Origin: Bradyrhizobium sp. 132
GTDB lineage: Bacteria > Pseudomonadota > Alphaproteobacteria > Rhizobiales > Xanthobacteraceae
DNA: 64,000 bases
Direction: 5' to 3'
Assembly: GCF_023074185.1 (NCBI RefSeq)
Contig: NZ_JADPKY010000099.1
Coordinates: forward strand, 1-64,000
This document shows, piece after piece, positions 24,575 through 33,919 of the stretch; within the stretch, counting starts at the first letter, position 1; every line of letters starts with the position of its first letter. A program made the position numbers and the translations under genes. A model generated the notes under the pieces. That model made no database searches. It worked only from the letters and a program-made list of their open reading frames with translations, and had not been told where the DNA came from.

Positions 24575-26825
24575 AGCGGGCATAGTATTTCTGATAGTAA
24601 TAGCGGCCCTGATAGGATTCATAGCGAGCCAGAGCCTTGGTATCGGCCTTGTTCAGGACCACGCCAAGTAGCTTGTCCTGAATCTCTGGCGAGCCGCGCA
24701 GATTGTGCCTGACCACGTCGATCTTGGTCATGCCCCACTCCACCACAAACACATAGGAATCGACGAAGGAGGAGGTGACGCGCACGTCGACCACCGGGGC
24801 CATCGGCGGCATGTCCAGCACCACGTAATCAAATTTCGAGCGAAGCTGGGTGACCAGCGCGTGCATCGCTTTCGAGGCCAGGATCTCGTTGGTGTGCAGC
24901 AGCTTCGAGGTGGTGCCCGCCGGCAGGATCGACAGCTTGGTCTGGGGATCGACGACCAGCGCGTCCTCGAGCTGGGCCTTTTGCGCGACGACATCGACCA
25001 GGCCGATCTTCGCATCAGGCACCAGCGCGCGCGACAGCGAAGGGTTGCGCAAATCGGCATCGACCAGAATGACCCGCGCGCCGCCATGCGCCATCAGCTG
25101 GGCGAGGTTGGTCGAGAGCGTGCTCTTGCCCTCGTTCGGCAGGGTCGAGGTGGTCGCGAGCACGCGGTTCTCGCGTACGATCGAGTTGAGGTCGACCGCC
25201 ACCTTCACCGAGCGCACGGCTTCCGCGAAGCGAGACAGCGGGTTGTCGACGACATAGCGCAAAAGATCAGGCTGCGGATTGCCCTTGCCGGCGCGCTTGC
25301 CACCTAGCATCTTTTCGCCGAGCCCCGGCCCGGAGGTCGCCGCGCCGAGCGCCGGCAGGATCGCGATGCAGTTGGCGCCCAGGACGTCCTCGACCTGGCC
25401 GGTGGTACGGAACACCTTGTCGGTGAGCTCGCGCGCCAGCGCCGCGCCGAAGGCCAGCATCAGCCCGCCGAACAGGCTCGCCGCCAGGATGATCAGCGAC
25501 TTCGGGTAGCTCTTGACCAGCGGCGTCGTCGCAGCGCTGATCACCCGCGCCTCGGTGATCGGGAAGGATTGCTGCTGAACCGATTCCATATAGCGCTGCA
25601 GGAAATTGTCGTACATCGCCTGGTAGGACTGCGCGCTGCTCTCGAGCTCGCGGAGCTGCACCTGCGCCTGGTTGGTAAGCTGGGATTCTGACACAGCGGT
25701 CGCAAGGCTCGCCTTGATACTTTCCTCGCGCGTCACCGCGATGTCGTAATCACTCTTGTAGGACTCCTGGATACGCTTCAGCTCCGCGTTGATATTCTTC
25801 TTGATCTCCGCCATCTGGCTACGCAGGTTCACAGCGGCAAGGTGATCGTGGCCGTACTTCGCCGCCCAGATCGACTCCTTGGAGGCCATGTCGACATATT
25901 GCGCGCGCAGCTTGACGATGGTGTCGTTCTTCAGCGCGTCAGCGACGTTGGCGTCCGGGACGTCCTGCTTCTGGATGTCGTTCATGCGGTCGAGCCGTGC
26001 CCTGGCCTCGGCGGTCGACGCATGCGCCAGGATGAGTTGGCTGTTGACCTCGGCGAGCTGCTGCTCGTTCATCAGCCGCCCGCCGGTATCGACGATGTTG
26101 TTGGCGGTCTTGAAATCGACAACCGCCCGTTGCGCGGCGGAGGCCTGGGTGCGCAGCTCCTTGATGCGGTCCTGGAGCCAGACGCTGGCGCGGCGCGTCG
26201 CCTGGTACTTGGCCTCGAGCTGGTCGACGATATAGGCGTCCGCGATCGCATTGGCGATCTGGGCGGCCTTCCGCGGATCCTTCGAGGTGTAGCCGATCTC
26301 CATCACATAGGTGAGGCCGAGCCGCTTGATCGTGCGGTTCTTCTCGAAACGCTCAAGCGCCTTGCGCGTCTGCTCGAATTCGGACGATGCATGCCCGTCG
26401 GAGAAAAGCCCGCCGGCGAAATCGAGGACCGCGCCGAGCACGCCGCCGCCGGAGCCGGTGAACTCGGGATCATCGATCAAATGCAGGTCGCGGATCACCG
26501 CGAGACTGATATTTTCAGATTTCAGGATCTCTACCTGGGTTTCAATGGTAGCCGAATCGACCGCGATATCGCCGAGCACCGACTGCTGCTGGAACAGCTG
26601 CACCTTGCGGGTGTCGATCGCCATCGCGGCGGTGGAGGTGAATTGCGGCGCGGCGGTGAAGAGATAGAGTAGCGCCAGGATCACGCAGGCCGAGACGATC
26701 GCGACGATGGTCGGAAACTGCCGGCGGACGATGTCGACATAGGAGGTGAGCGTCTGGGCCGGCGAATTTTCGGCCTCGGAATAGCCGCGGTTGATCTCCG
26801 ACGAGGGCTTATTCACCTGCAGCAT
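24558..26825 (-). CDS. exoP: EPS co-polymerase / tyrosine autokinase (Wzc/ExoP type)
   Basis: A 755-residue inner-membrane protein that controls chain length and couples polymerisation to export. N-terminal Wzz-type domain with a membrane segment (about 40-60) and a long periplasmic coiled region; second membrane segment near 440-465 (SLIILAASLFGGLMLAFGAA). The C-terminal BY-kinase has Walker A TLPNEGKSTLS (about 560-570), A' VILVDADLRN and Walker B YVVLDMPP (about 665), and ends in a tyrosine cluster (YYYQKYYARYGY), the autophosphorylation site. It works with the export lipoprotein at 30106-31308. Confidence 0.95.
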   Translation of the reverse strand: MLQVNKPSSEINRGYSEAENSPAQTLTSYVDIVRRQFPTIVAIVSACVILALLYLFTAAPQFTSTAAMAIDTRKVQLFQQQSVLGDIAVDSATIETQVEILKSENISLAVIRDLHLIDDPEFTGSGGGVLGAVLDFAGGLFSDGHASSEFEQTRKALERFEKNRTIKRLGLTYVMEIGYTSKDPRKAAQIANAIADAYIVDQLEAKYQATRRASVWLQDRIKELRTQASAAQRAVVDFKTANNIVDTGGRLMNEQQLAEVNSQLILAHASTAEARARLDRMNDIQKQDVPDANVADALKNDTIVKLRAQYVDMASKESIWAAKYGHDHLAAVNLRSQMAEIKKNINAELKRIQESYKSDYDIAVTREESIKASLATAVSESQLTNQAQVQLRELESSAQSYQAMYDNFLQRYMESVQQQSFPITEARVISAATTPLVKSYPKSLIILAASLFGGLMLAFGAALARELTDKVFRTTGQVEDVLGANCIAILPALGAATSGPGLGEKMLGGKRAGKGNPQPDLLRYVVDNPLSRFAEAVRSVKVAVDLNSIVRENRVLATTSTLPNEGKSTLSTNLAQLMAHGGARVILVDADLRNPSLSRALVPDAKIGLVDVVAQKAQLEDALVVDPQTKLSILPAGTTSKLLHTNEILASKAMHALVTQLRSKFDYVVLDMPPMAPVVDVRVTSSFVDSYVFVVEWGMTKIDVVRHNLRGSPEIQDKLLGVVLNKADTKALARYESYQGRYYYQKYYARYGYVE

Positions 26826-27072
26826 TGTGCAATTCCCAAAAGCAATCCGTTAAATACACAAGGATTGGAAGTCCGGCGTCGCGGGCTCGGCGTTTCGCAA
26901 AGCGCTCGCACAAGAATGAGACCGCACGCCAGAATAGCACGGCCTCAGTGCAACCAGAATCGATTTGATGCAGCGCAATGCGCCAAGCCCCTGCCAATTC
27001 ACATGAAGCTTAACGGCCGAAATGCAAAACGGCGCGATGAAGCGCCGCCTTGACTGGATCGCGAATGAGGCA

Positions 27073-27096
27073 GCCTGGAGGCTCTGGCCTCCGGGC
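27073..27096 (-). terminator. Strong hairpin downstream of the Gly-rich protein gene
   Basis: GCCTGGAGGC (27073-27082) and GCCTCCGGGC (27087-27096) form a 10-bp stem with one G-T pair and a TCTG loop, just after the stop of the minus-strand gene at 27105. There is no long T-run, so termination is plausible but not proven; an mRNA 3'-end stabiliser is another option. Confidence 0.45.
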
Positions 27097-27104
27097 AAAT
27101 ACGG

Positions 27105-27728
27105 TCAGCGCGTGCTGATGCGGTTGGCGGCGTTGGTGGTGCCGCTCACGCCGCCCGAGGCGCCGCCACTGACCTGCGTCGCGTAGTGCAGGCCGCCGAA
27201 CGTGCTGGTGGTGCCGCCCTGTCCGCCGTTCGCAAAACCGCCCGCTCCCGTGGGGCCGCCCGCGCCGGAGCCGCCGCCGCCCGCGCCACCGCCGGCCGCC
27301 GCGATCGCGACGTCGCCGGTTGCGGCCTGGTAGGCTGCGATCACGTCGGGGTTGTTGGTGCCGGCGATCGCCGCCTGGATCTCAGTGGCGAAAGCCTGGT
27401 CGCTCGCCGCGGCCATGCGGGCAACCTGGGCGAGGCCGGCGGTGATCGCGCGGATCTGGTCCTTGGTGGTCGCGGGGTCCTTGAGGAGCGCGATCAGGGC
27501 CGGAAGCGTGGTGGGATCAGACGCGCCGAGGTCGCGCACGCGCGAGATCAGCTGCGCACCGGCCGGATATTGCTGCAACAGGCTGCCCGGCGTCGCCTTG
27601 AACTCCGAAATGACCTGCGGCGGCAGCTGCCGCTGCGGCGGATAAACGGCTGCGCTGGCGGCGCTTGAGATGGTCGCGGCGAGAGCCGTGGCCGCGGCCA
27701 GACGAAGCGCAAAGTTAACAAACCCCAT
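27105..27728 (-). CDS. Secreted Gly-rich hypothetical protein, 207 aa
   Basis: ATG 27728 has a perfect AGGAGG site and a signal peptide (residues 1-26, ending SSAASAA). Residues 30-145 are a helical region (LIALLKDPATTKDQIRAITA, AGLAQVARMAAASDQAFATE). A glycine-rich tail follows (GGGAGGGGSGAGG and more), probably disordered. It lies between exoP and the polymerase genes, on the same strand, so it probably belongs to the EPS export set. No function is known to me. Confidence 0.75.
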   Translation of the reverse strand: MGFVNFALRLAAATALAATISSAASAAVYPPQRQLPPQVISEFKATPGSLLQQYPAGAQLISRVRDLGASDPTTLPALIALLKDPATTKDQIRAITAGLAQVARMAAASDQAFATEIQAAIAGTNNPDVIAAYQAATGDVAIAAAGGGAGGGGSGAGGPTGAGGFANGGQGGTTSTFGGLHYATQVSGGASGGVSGTTNAANRISTR

Positions 27729-27874
27729 AAATTCCTCCTGAAATCAGCTACCCGTAGCTTCGGGCAAATGATGCGTGCAGCGCGAAACTAGCGGAACAAC
27801 CCCCGGCTGTCCACTCGTACTGAAAACTTCGTTAAGGCAGCAACTGCTTCAAAAATAGACAGTTTCGGTGAAGC

Positions 27875-29353
27875 TCAGACGTGCGTGGGGACGGGTTTTT
27901 CGGCCGCAATGGTCCGCTTGGCTTGCTGGCCTTTTACAGCCTCAGGCACAACGTTCGGGCGAGCCTCACGGATGCGGAACGACTGCGCCAGGCCGGCGCC
28001 GAAAAGCGCAAAGAACGGAATGGAATAGCCGGGGATCTGCAGCGTGAAGTCCAGGCAGGAATGCAGCAGCGACAGGCTCGCGGTCGCCGCCGCCGCCAGC
28101 GGGATGATGGCATCGCGCCGCCGGGCGAACACGCCGCGTCCCAGGATAACGAACATCATCGCCCATGCCGCCGCCACCAAAAGCGCCATTGGGATGCCGA
28201 CGTCGGAGGCGAGCTCCAGCGGCGTGGAATGCGCGATATCCCAGATTCCTCGAATCGAGATGTTGGGGCTGCGGTAGGGCGGGAAGGCCCATTGGAAGGT
28301 GCCCATGCCGGTGCCGAACCAGGGATTGTCGGCGATGATTCGCAGCGTGGACTTCCAGGCCTCGATGCGGCCCTCGTCGACCAGCCCCTGGCTGTCGAAC
28401 CGGCTGGAGACCCGGCCGCCGAGCAGCTGCATCAGGCCGAGCGCCACCACGACGCCGGAGCCGAGCGAAATCCAGATTCCGGTCCGCGGCGGCAGGTCCT
28501 TGCGCAGGAATATGGTGACGGCGACGATCATCGCCAGCAGCGACAGGCTGACGCCGGCGCGCGAGCCGGTCATGAACATCGCCATCAGGCAGATCAAGAG
28601 CGCTCCGAGCTGCGGCAGGATCGCGCGCGGCGGGATCTCGGCGACATCGCGCCAAACGCGCTTCCACTCCATGTGCCGCTCAGGCAAGCGCCGGCGGACA
28701 TCCGCCAGGATCAAGAGCATCCAGATCACCGCGCAGGAGCCGAAATAGGCCGCCGCCGTGTTGCGGTTGATGAAGGTGCCGGTGACGCTGCCCATATAAG
28801 CCGTCTTGTCGCGCCACAGGATCATGGTGGGCTCGATCAGGAACGAGGCGACACCATAGAGCGCGTAGAGCGCGCCCGAGACGGCGATGACCCAAAGCAG
28901 ACGCCGGGCGCGCTCACGCTCCGCGCCGACGGTGATGCCGAGCAGGATCGCCAGAATGTTCGCAAGCGGCGCGCCCAATGCGAAGAACGCCTCGTTCTTG
29001 ACGATGGACGCCGACGGCGCAATCGGCACGCCCAGGAGGTCGGACGCCTGCTTCCAGATCGGATTGAACGGCGCGATCCAAGGATGATCGGACAGCTGCT
29101 CATGCAGCACGAAGGCATATCCCGCCACGATCACCCCGATGCCCGCGATGATCCAGAGCTGGGGACGGCGCAAGTCGCGGGTGGGCGCCACCATCAAGGC
29201 GAGGCCCAGACACAGGCACCAGAACGCAATCGACAGGTCGTTGGTCGAGCCGAACGGGAACGGCGCGCCAGCCGCGACGAAGTACAGGATGAAGGCGGCC
29301 GGAATACTCCAGGACCAGCGGATGTTGGGAAGCCGAAGTCGCATCGTCGTCAA
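27875..29353 (-). CDS. O-antigen ligase/polymerase family membrane protein
   Basis: A 492-residue protein with about ten to twelve membrane segments. It has the Wzy_C-type region with MTGSRAGVSLSLLAMIVAV and, in the large loop, NPWFGTGMGTFQWAFPPYR followed by HSTPLELASDVGIPMA, the conserved pattern of O-antigen ligase/ExoQ-like polymerases. TTG at 29353 or ATG 29344 is the start. It is the second such protein in the locus; being in the conserved core rather than the variable cassette it may polymerise a different polymer or act as ligase. Confidence 0.85.
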   Translation of the reverse strand: MTTMRLRLPNIRWSWSIPAAFILYFVAAGAPFPFGSTNDLSIAFWCLCLGLALMVAPTRDLRRPQLWIIAGIGVIVAGYAFVLHEQLSDHPWIAPFNPIWKQASDLLGVPIAPSASIVKNEAFFALGAPLANILAILLGITVGAERERARRLLWVIAVSGALYALYGVASFLIEPTMILWRDKTAYMGSVTGTFINRNTAAAYFGSCAVIWMLLILADVRRRLPERHMEWKRVWRDVAEIPPRAILPQLGALLICLMAMFMTGSRAGVSLSLLAMIVAVTIFLRKDLPPRTGIWISLGSGVVVALGLMQLLGGRVSSRFDSQGLVDEGRIEAWKSTLRIIADNPWFGTGMGTFQWAFPPYRSPNISIRGIWDIAHSTPLELASDVGIPMALLVAAAWAMMFVILGRGVFARRRDAIIPLAAAATASLSLLHSCLDFTLQIPGYSIPFFALFGAGLAQSFRIREARPNVVPEAVKGQQAKRTIAAEKPVPTHV

Positions 29354-29366
29354 TGGCGGCCCAATC

Positions 29367-29948
29367 TTAAAAGAAGCAATCGATCGGATAGATCCTCAGA
29401 TCCACGTTCAGGCGGCTGTTTCGGGTCTGCGCCCGAAAGCCGTAGAACAGACCAAAATTATCACTCCCCTGATCGAGCTTTATTCCAGGTGTCAATTCAT
29501 CGGGCGGGACCAGGAGTCCGACATGGCGGTTCATGCCGGAGATCTCGATCCGCCCATCCCCCTCGCCGAAATGGCCGCCAAGCTGGGTCACCGTGACCTT
29601 GGGCATGCCCCGGCGCTGATGGCAGACCTCCTCCTCCCATAGCTTGGTCTGCTGGACCAGCGGTTTGTCTGATTTATCGGGGACGACGATATCCGCGAAA
29701 GACGGGTGCAGCATCCCGAAGAACTTGCTCTCCTTGGAGTTCGCCGAAAGCCGGACCGTGAACGAGAGCTCCCCCTTGGCCCAACGCAGGCGCTGCAAGA
29801 TCGGCGCATCTGGTTCGGCCGAGACCACCACGTCGATCCGATGGCGGACGCCGAGCTGCTGAGTTTGGCCAGCAGCCTCCCCGAGCGGCGCTGCTCCCGC
29901 GAGAACAAGCCCTAGAGAGTACCAGAACGCTTGCCTTCCAAACCGCAT
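29367..29948 (-). CDS. Secreted hypothetical protein of the EPS core
   Basis: About 193 residues from ATG 29948, which follows GAGGG; a GTG at 29963 is an alternative. The signal peptide (AFWYSLGLVLAGAAPLGEAA) ends near AAGQT. The mature part is beta-rich (HRIDVVVSAEPDAPILQRLR, GELSFTVRLSANSKESKF) and contains two cysteines, one in EEVCHQRRG and one near the end. It lies 13 bases upstream of the polymerase gene and so is co-transcribed. Unrecognised family; a periplasmic accessory of EPS export is a guess. Confidence 0.65.
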   Translation of the reverse strand: MRFGRQAFWYSLGLVLAGAAPLGEAAGQTQQLGVRHRIDVVVSAEPDAPILQRLRWAKGELSFTVRLSANSKESKFFGMLHPSFADIVVPDKSDKPLVQQTKLWEEEVCHQRRGMPKVTVTQLGGHFGEGDGRIEISGMNRHVGLLVPPDELTPGIKLDQGSDNFGLFYGFRAQTRNSRLNVDLRIYPIDCFF

Positions 29949-30051
29949 GAGCCCTCGCGACACTGCGGGGGTGACCGATGACCGGCGCCCCCTGCTCAGT
30001 GGTGCATTGATCCATAGCCGAAAACAGTACCGCCGCGATCGCTAAACGAAA

Positions 30052-30079
30052 ATGGCACCGGGACAAAGCCCGGTGCCAT
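30052..30079 (-). terminator. Rho-independent terminator of the export lipoprotein gene
   Basis: ATGGCACCGGG (30052-30062) and CCCGGTGCCAT (30069-30079) form a perfect 11-bp stem with loop ACAAAG. Read on the minus strand the stem is followed by TTTTCGTTT. It sits 27 bases after the stop of the gene at 30106 and in the right orientation. Confidence 0.85.
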
Positions 30080-30105
30080 CGGTTTTGGTGGATCAACTTG
30101 GCTTG

Positions 30106-31308
30106 TTACGGCGCCAACTTGATGTTGTTGCGGAAGATCAGGGCGTTGTTGCCGAGATTCACAGCATCGTTGCCGGTCGCCATGATCACACGCAGGTAGG
30201 TCAGGAACTTGGCGACTTCGACGTTGCGCGAGTTCGATACGTAAATGATGTCCTGGTTCTTCATCATCACCTTGGTGGCGAGGAAGAAGCCGCCCGGATC
30301 GCGGAAGTTCACGTTGAAGATGACCGGGATCGTCTCGCTTGTGTACCTGCTGACATCGATGCCGAGCTGGGCAGCAACCTCACGCGGCTCACGGCGATAC
30401 AGGTAGACGGAAGCCGGATCGGCCTGACCATCCAGAAGACCGCCGGCCTTGCCGACAGCTTCGCCGAGGTTGATGCGCCAAGCATCGAAGTTAAACTCGC
30501 CGCTCTGCCCGCTGGCGCCGAACGCCAGGAACTTCTGCTGTTCGCGATAGACGTAGATGCTGTCGTCCGGACGAACATAAATGTTGTTCTCAGGCGCCAT
30601 CACGAGATTCTCGAACGGCACGGTGGCGCGCCTGCCGCCACGCTCCAGCATGACCCAGGTCTCGAAGCCCTGGCCCTTGATTCCGCCTGCGCGGGTAATC
30701 GCGTCAAGCACCTTGTCCTTCGCACCCGCGGCGCTCGCCGGATAACGCGCCGGCGTGTTGACTTCGCCAAGCACGCTGATGAGCTGGGTCCGCTGCGAGG
30801 ACATCGCAACCACAACCTGCGGCTCGATGGCGCGGTTGGCGATCTTTTCAACGATTGCGCGCTGGATTTGGACCGACGTAAGGCCCGCGGCCTTGACCTG
30901 ACCGGCATAGGGCACGGTGATGAAGCCGTCGTTGTCGACCGATTGATCGGGGATGGTCACGAAGTTACCCGGACGGACGCCGGCCTCCGCCGGGATGAAC
31001 AGACCACCCGCTGCGGCTTCGAAGATGGTGACGGCGACGACGTCGCCGATCCCGAACACGATGCTGGCCGGGGGGCGCTTGTCCGTGAACGCCCCTGCAA
31101 GCCCTTTGGGCTCATGGGTGTGCAGAATGTTCACCGTGGCCGGGTTGAGCGGCACGAGCTCGTAGGCCGGCGCGCTTTCCGTCTGAATGTGGTTGTTGAC
31201 GTCGTCGGTTAACGGCCCTGAGCCGGGATTGGTCGAGCAGGCGCCAAGCGCCAGAGCCACGGCTAAAAACGCCGGCTTCAATATATAGGTCTTAGCAAAG
31301 GAATGCAT
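30106..31308 (-). CDS. Polysaccharide export outer-membrane lipoprotein (Wza/ExoF type)
   Basis: ATG 31308 gives 400 residues with a lipoprotein signal: a hydrophobic stretch then LALGAC with Cys24 as lipid site. The poly_export domain (GIGDVVAVTIFEAAAG, GFITVPYAGQVKAAGLTSVQ) is followed by SLBB-type segments (SVLGEVNTPARYP, NNIYVRPDDSIYVYREQQKF, KNQDIIYVSNSRNVEVAKFL). It forms the outer-membrane channel for EPS together with the ExoP-type protein. The frame is open to 31434, but the lipoprotein signal fixes the start at 31308. The 270 bases upstream (31309-31580) separate it from a divergent gene and should contain both promoters. Confidence 0.93.
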   Translation of the reverse strand: MHSFAKTYILKPAFLAVALALGACSTNPGSGPLTDDVNNHIQTESAPAYELVPLNPATVNILHTHEPKGLAGAFTDKRPPASIVFGIGDVVAVTIFEAAAGGLFIPAEAGVRPGNFVTIPDQSVDNDGFITVPYAGQVKAAGLTSVQIQRAIVEKIANRAIEPQVVVAMSSQRTQLISVLGEVNTPARYPASAAGAKDKVLDAITRAGGIKGQGFETWVMLERGGRRATVPFENLVMAPENNIYVRPDDSIYVYREQQKFLAFGASGQSGEFNFDAWRINLGEAVGKAGGLLDGQADPASVYLYRREPREVAAQLGIDVSRYTSETIPVIFNVNFRDPGGFFLATKVMMKNQDIIYVSNSRNVEVAKFLTYLRVIMATGNDAVNLGNNALIFRNNIKLAP

Positions 31309-31580
31309 CAACGCGCCCCGATCGTCCCGAATTACCCCAAAGTGGTACGGTCTAGCGTGCGGGGCGACAAGGGTTCCAAGGCAAAACCGATGGTTAACGG
31401 CGCAATGAGTCAGCCAGTGTTGCGCCCGCGCCACTACTTCGGAACCCCGCTAACCCTTTGTGACTGTTTGTCGTATTTCGTGTGCCCGATCGGCAGACAA
31501 ACCCTCAACCGGTGGGCGAGGCGTTCTCACCCCCGCGTGTCTTTGCTAATCCTGCGGCTGTCTCATGAGGAGTTCCGGCC

Positions 31581-32111
31581 TTGCTCTTGTCGCTTCTTTC
31601 CCTTGCTCTGACAGGATGGTTGCTCGCCGGACCGGGATACGAACCCCCGCGCCTGGGCCGCCCCTCCGTTGAGATCGCGGCCTCCTCCTCTTTTTGGAAA
31701 TTCAGCCGGACCCAGGGCCCCAAGGGGGGCGAGAGCTTCGCTGCCATCACCAAGACCGCCGAGACGATGCAATCCGACCCGGATTTCGCCGGCCTGATCG
31801 TCCGCTGCGCGCCCCATGGCAAGATCGATGTGTTGGTGGCCTTGATCCGGCCCTTCCCGCCCAGAAGCCACCCCAAGGTCACGCTTTCCTCCGCGGCGGG
31901 AGGCACCTTGACGTTCGAGGCCAGCATGGCCGCTGCGGGGGCCGCCGTGCTGCTGCCTGACGAGGTCTCCGCCTTTGCCGCCGGCAAGTGGCATACGGCG
32001 CCCACGCTTTCCGTATTGGTCAAAGAGCGCGACAGCGAAATCAAAGGCGTGGTGGCTTTGAACGGGCTCCGCGAAGCCTACAATTCGCTGCTGGCGAATT
32101 GCGGCCAATAG
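31581..32111 (+). CDS. Secreted hypothetical protein, 176 aa
   Basis: TTG 31581 follows GAGGAG; an ATG at 31565 is in another frame. The N-terminal LLSLLSLALTGWLLAG acts as a signal peptide. The mature part is beta-rich (IAASSSFWKFSRTQGPKGGE, GLIVRCAPHGKIDVLVALIR) and ends NSLLANCGQ, with two Cys. The spacing suggests a periplasmic domain that recurs in alphaproteobacteria near export genes, but I do not recognise it. It is divergent from the export lipoprotein gene. Confidence 0.6.
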   Translation: MLLSLLSLALTGWLLAGPGYEPPRLGRPSVEIAASSSFWKFSRTQGPKGGESFAAITKTAETMQSDPDFAGLIVRCAPHGKIDVLVALIRPFPPRSHPKVTLSSAAGGTLTFEASMAAAGAAVLLPDEVSAFAAGKWHTAPTLSVLVKERDSEIKGVVALNGLREAYNSLLANCGQ

Positions 32112-32185
32112 GCCCAATTTAGCCATACATCTTAAGGCTCTTTTTAGGGTGCGGAACCTAAGGTCCGGAGCACGGAGTGTTTCGG

Positions 32186-32461
32186 ATGACCGAGCTTTTG
32201 ATTTTCAGCTTTCTCGTGGGCGCAGTTCTGGGCCAACGCTTTCGCGTCCTGGTGCTCCTGCCGCTGACCTTTGTCATGCTGCTCGCTGCGATCCCGGTCG
32301 GCTGGATGGCCAATCTGAGCTTCCTCGAAGGCCTGAAGGATGTGGTGCTCGCAGCCATTGTGCTGCAGGCGGGATATCTGTTTGGCTCGGCCGCCCGCCT
32401 TGTCATCGCAGGCAGTCGTGCCGCCCGCGTGTTCGCACGCCCGGTTAAAAGCGCCCGCTGA
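32186..32461 (+). CDS. Small membrane protein, 91 aa
   Basis: A short protein with two or three hydrophobic segments (LLIFSFLVGAVLGQRFRVLV, FVMLLAAIPVGW, VLAAIVLQAGYLFGSAAR) and an Arg-rich tail. GTG 32177 is an alternative start nine bases earlier. Located between EPS genes; function unknown. Confidence 0.6.
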   Translation: MTELLIFSFLVGAVLGQRFRVLVLLPLTFVMLLAAIPVGWMANLSFLEGLKDVVLAAIVLQAGYLFGSAARLVIAGSRAARVFARPVKSAR

Positions 32462-32644
32462 CCCTAGTCCGCGTCCCGAGCTCCCCTTTGAGGTTCATTG
32501 CGAGACGTCTCATTTGCACGCGAGCTTGTGTGCATATGACGGTATCCGCCGGTCTCCCTTCTTGAGAGCAGGCCGCTGTTTGAAATCCGATCGACCGCTT
32601 GTATGGTGACCTGAGCTGTTCAGGATTCCTTTCGAGCGGGCCGT

Positions 32645-33907
32645 TTGTCCTTCGCCTATTTTACCCTCATCGTTGCCGTTGTTTCTGCTTCCGCTCTCGA
32701 AATGGCCGGCGCCAAGTTTGGCGCACAGCTCGGGATGATGGCGGCAGGGCTCGGGTTATTGACAGCGTCTCTTAACGCGCGGAAAGCTGACCGCGATCAC
32801 TATGAGCGTGGCACGGCCTGGGTTCGCTGGATCTTCATCGCGATCCCGCTGTGTATTGCGATCCAGTTGCTTCCGGTCTGGCTTGCGCTCGCCCACCCGA
32901 TCTGGACCAGCACCCATGACGCTTTGGGCGGCTTGCGGTGCGGCTATATCACGGCCGATCTAGGTCTGACGTTGAAGGCGCTATTCCTTGCGCTTGCCGC
33001 CATCTCCTTGATCAGTGTTGCGATCCTGGTCGCCCGGAACCGCAGCCGCGCCGAACTGGTCCTGTTTGTCCTAAGCGGCGTGACCAGCATTGCGGCCTTG
33101 CTTCTGGATATTCGCCGCAGCTCGCCCGCGGGGAGCACACCGCCCGACCTCGCAACGACCTTCGCCGGCTTCGGCCTTCTGCTTAATCTAGCGGTGATGC
33201 AGCTTGCCGCGGAACGCGCCGAGACACGTCATGCCGTTGCTCGCTCGGTGGCGATCGGCCTCTGTGGCCTGGTCGGAGCTCTGGTCTCGGGCGCCGCGAT
33301 CTTTGGCCTCTCAGGTACCAACAGCGCGATCGCCGGGGGCTTTGGTGTGGTGGTGGTCTTGCTCGTTCTAACCGTTCGCAGGTTGGACTTGTCTGCCCTT
33401 GCTGCCGCCGCGCTGACCATAGTCGCTTTGATAGGAGCGGGCATTATCCTGATCTTCCTCTTCGAAAAGAGCTCCGGACCAATCCTGTTGCGGCTTGTTG
33501 GCGATGTCCCGGCTGAAACGAAAGCCGCGCTTGAGCGGATGCTGGCCGACACACGATGGTTCGGTTCGGGTGCAGGGACGTTTGTGGGTTTGGGGCGGAT
33601 CTATCAAACCGATGCAGGGGCGGCATTGGCCGCGCCCTCCGCGGCCGCTGCGATCTATTCGGATATGGGGTGGATCGGTCTTGCTGGCGCGGTGATCGTT
33701 GCCCTGACGCTTGTGGTGCGCCTGGTCCTCGCCGCCGTGCAGCGCGGCCGCGATTCGTTTTTCCCTGCGGCGTCGGCGGCCTGTCTGCTCTTTGCGCTGG
33801 TCGAGAGTTTCACCGGTCCGGGACTGCTGCACCCATCAGCAATCCTTTGCCTTGCGGTGATCGTGGGACTGGGATTGTCCCAGAGCGTCAGCCAGTCCTC
33901 ACGGTAG
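32645..33907 (+). CDS. Polymerase/ligase-like polytopic membrane protein
   Basis: A 420-residue protein from TTG 32645 with about ten membrane segments. The C-terminal half holds DTRWFGSGAGTFVGLGRIYQ and YSDMGWIGLAGAVIVA, a close parallel to the WFGTGMGTF and following region of the O-antigen-ligase-type protein at 27875-29353. It is therefore probably a third ligase/polymerase family member, although the N-terminal half is poorly conserved. It is convergent with the cysteine peptidase gene, only 12 bases apart. Confidence 0.6.
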   Translation: MSFAYFTLIVAVVSASALEMAGAKFGAQLGMMAAGLGLLTASLNARKADRDHYERGTAWVRWIFIAIPLCIAIQLLPVWLALAHPIWTSTHDALGGLRCGYITADLGLTLKALFLALAAISLISVAILVARNRSRAELVLFVLSGVTSIAALLLDIRRSSPAGSTPPDLATTFAGFGLLLNLAVMQLAAERAETRHAVARSVAIGLCGLVGALVSGAAIFGLSGTNSAIAGGFGVVVVLLVLTVRRLDLSALAAAALTIVALIGAGIILIFLFEKSSGPILLRLVGDVPAETKAALERMLADTRWFGSGAGTFVGLGRIYQTDAGAALAAPSAAAAIYSDMGWIGLAGAVIVALTLVVRLVLAAVQRGRDSFFPAASAACLLFALVESFTGPGLLHPSAILCLAVIVGLGLSQSVSQSSR

Positions 33908-33919
33908 ACGCGCCGGTCA

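Noticed and set aside
27881..29596. Plus-strand frame of 571 codons opposite the polymerase
   Set aside because: Arg/Gln/Asp-rich without domains; the minus strand is a clear membrane polymerase.
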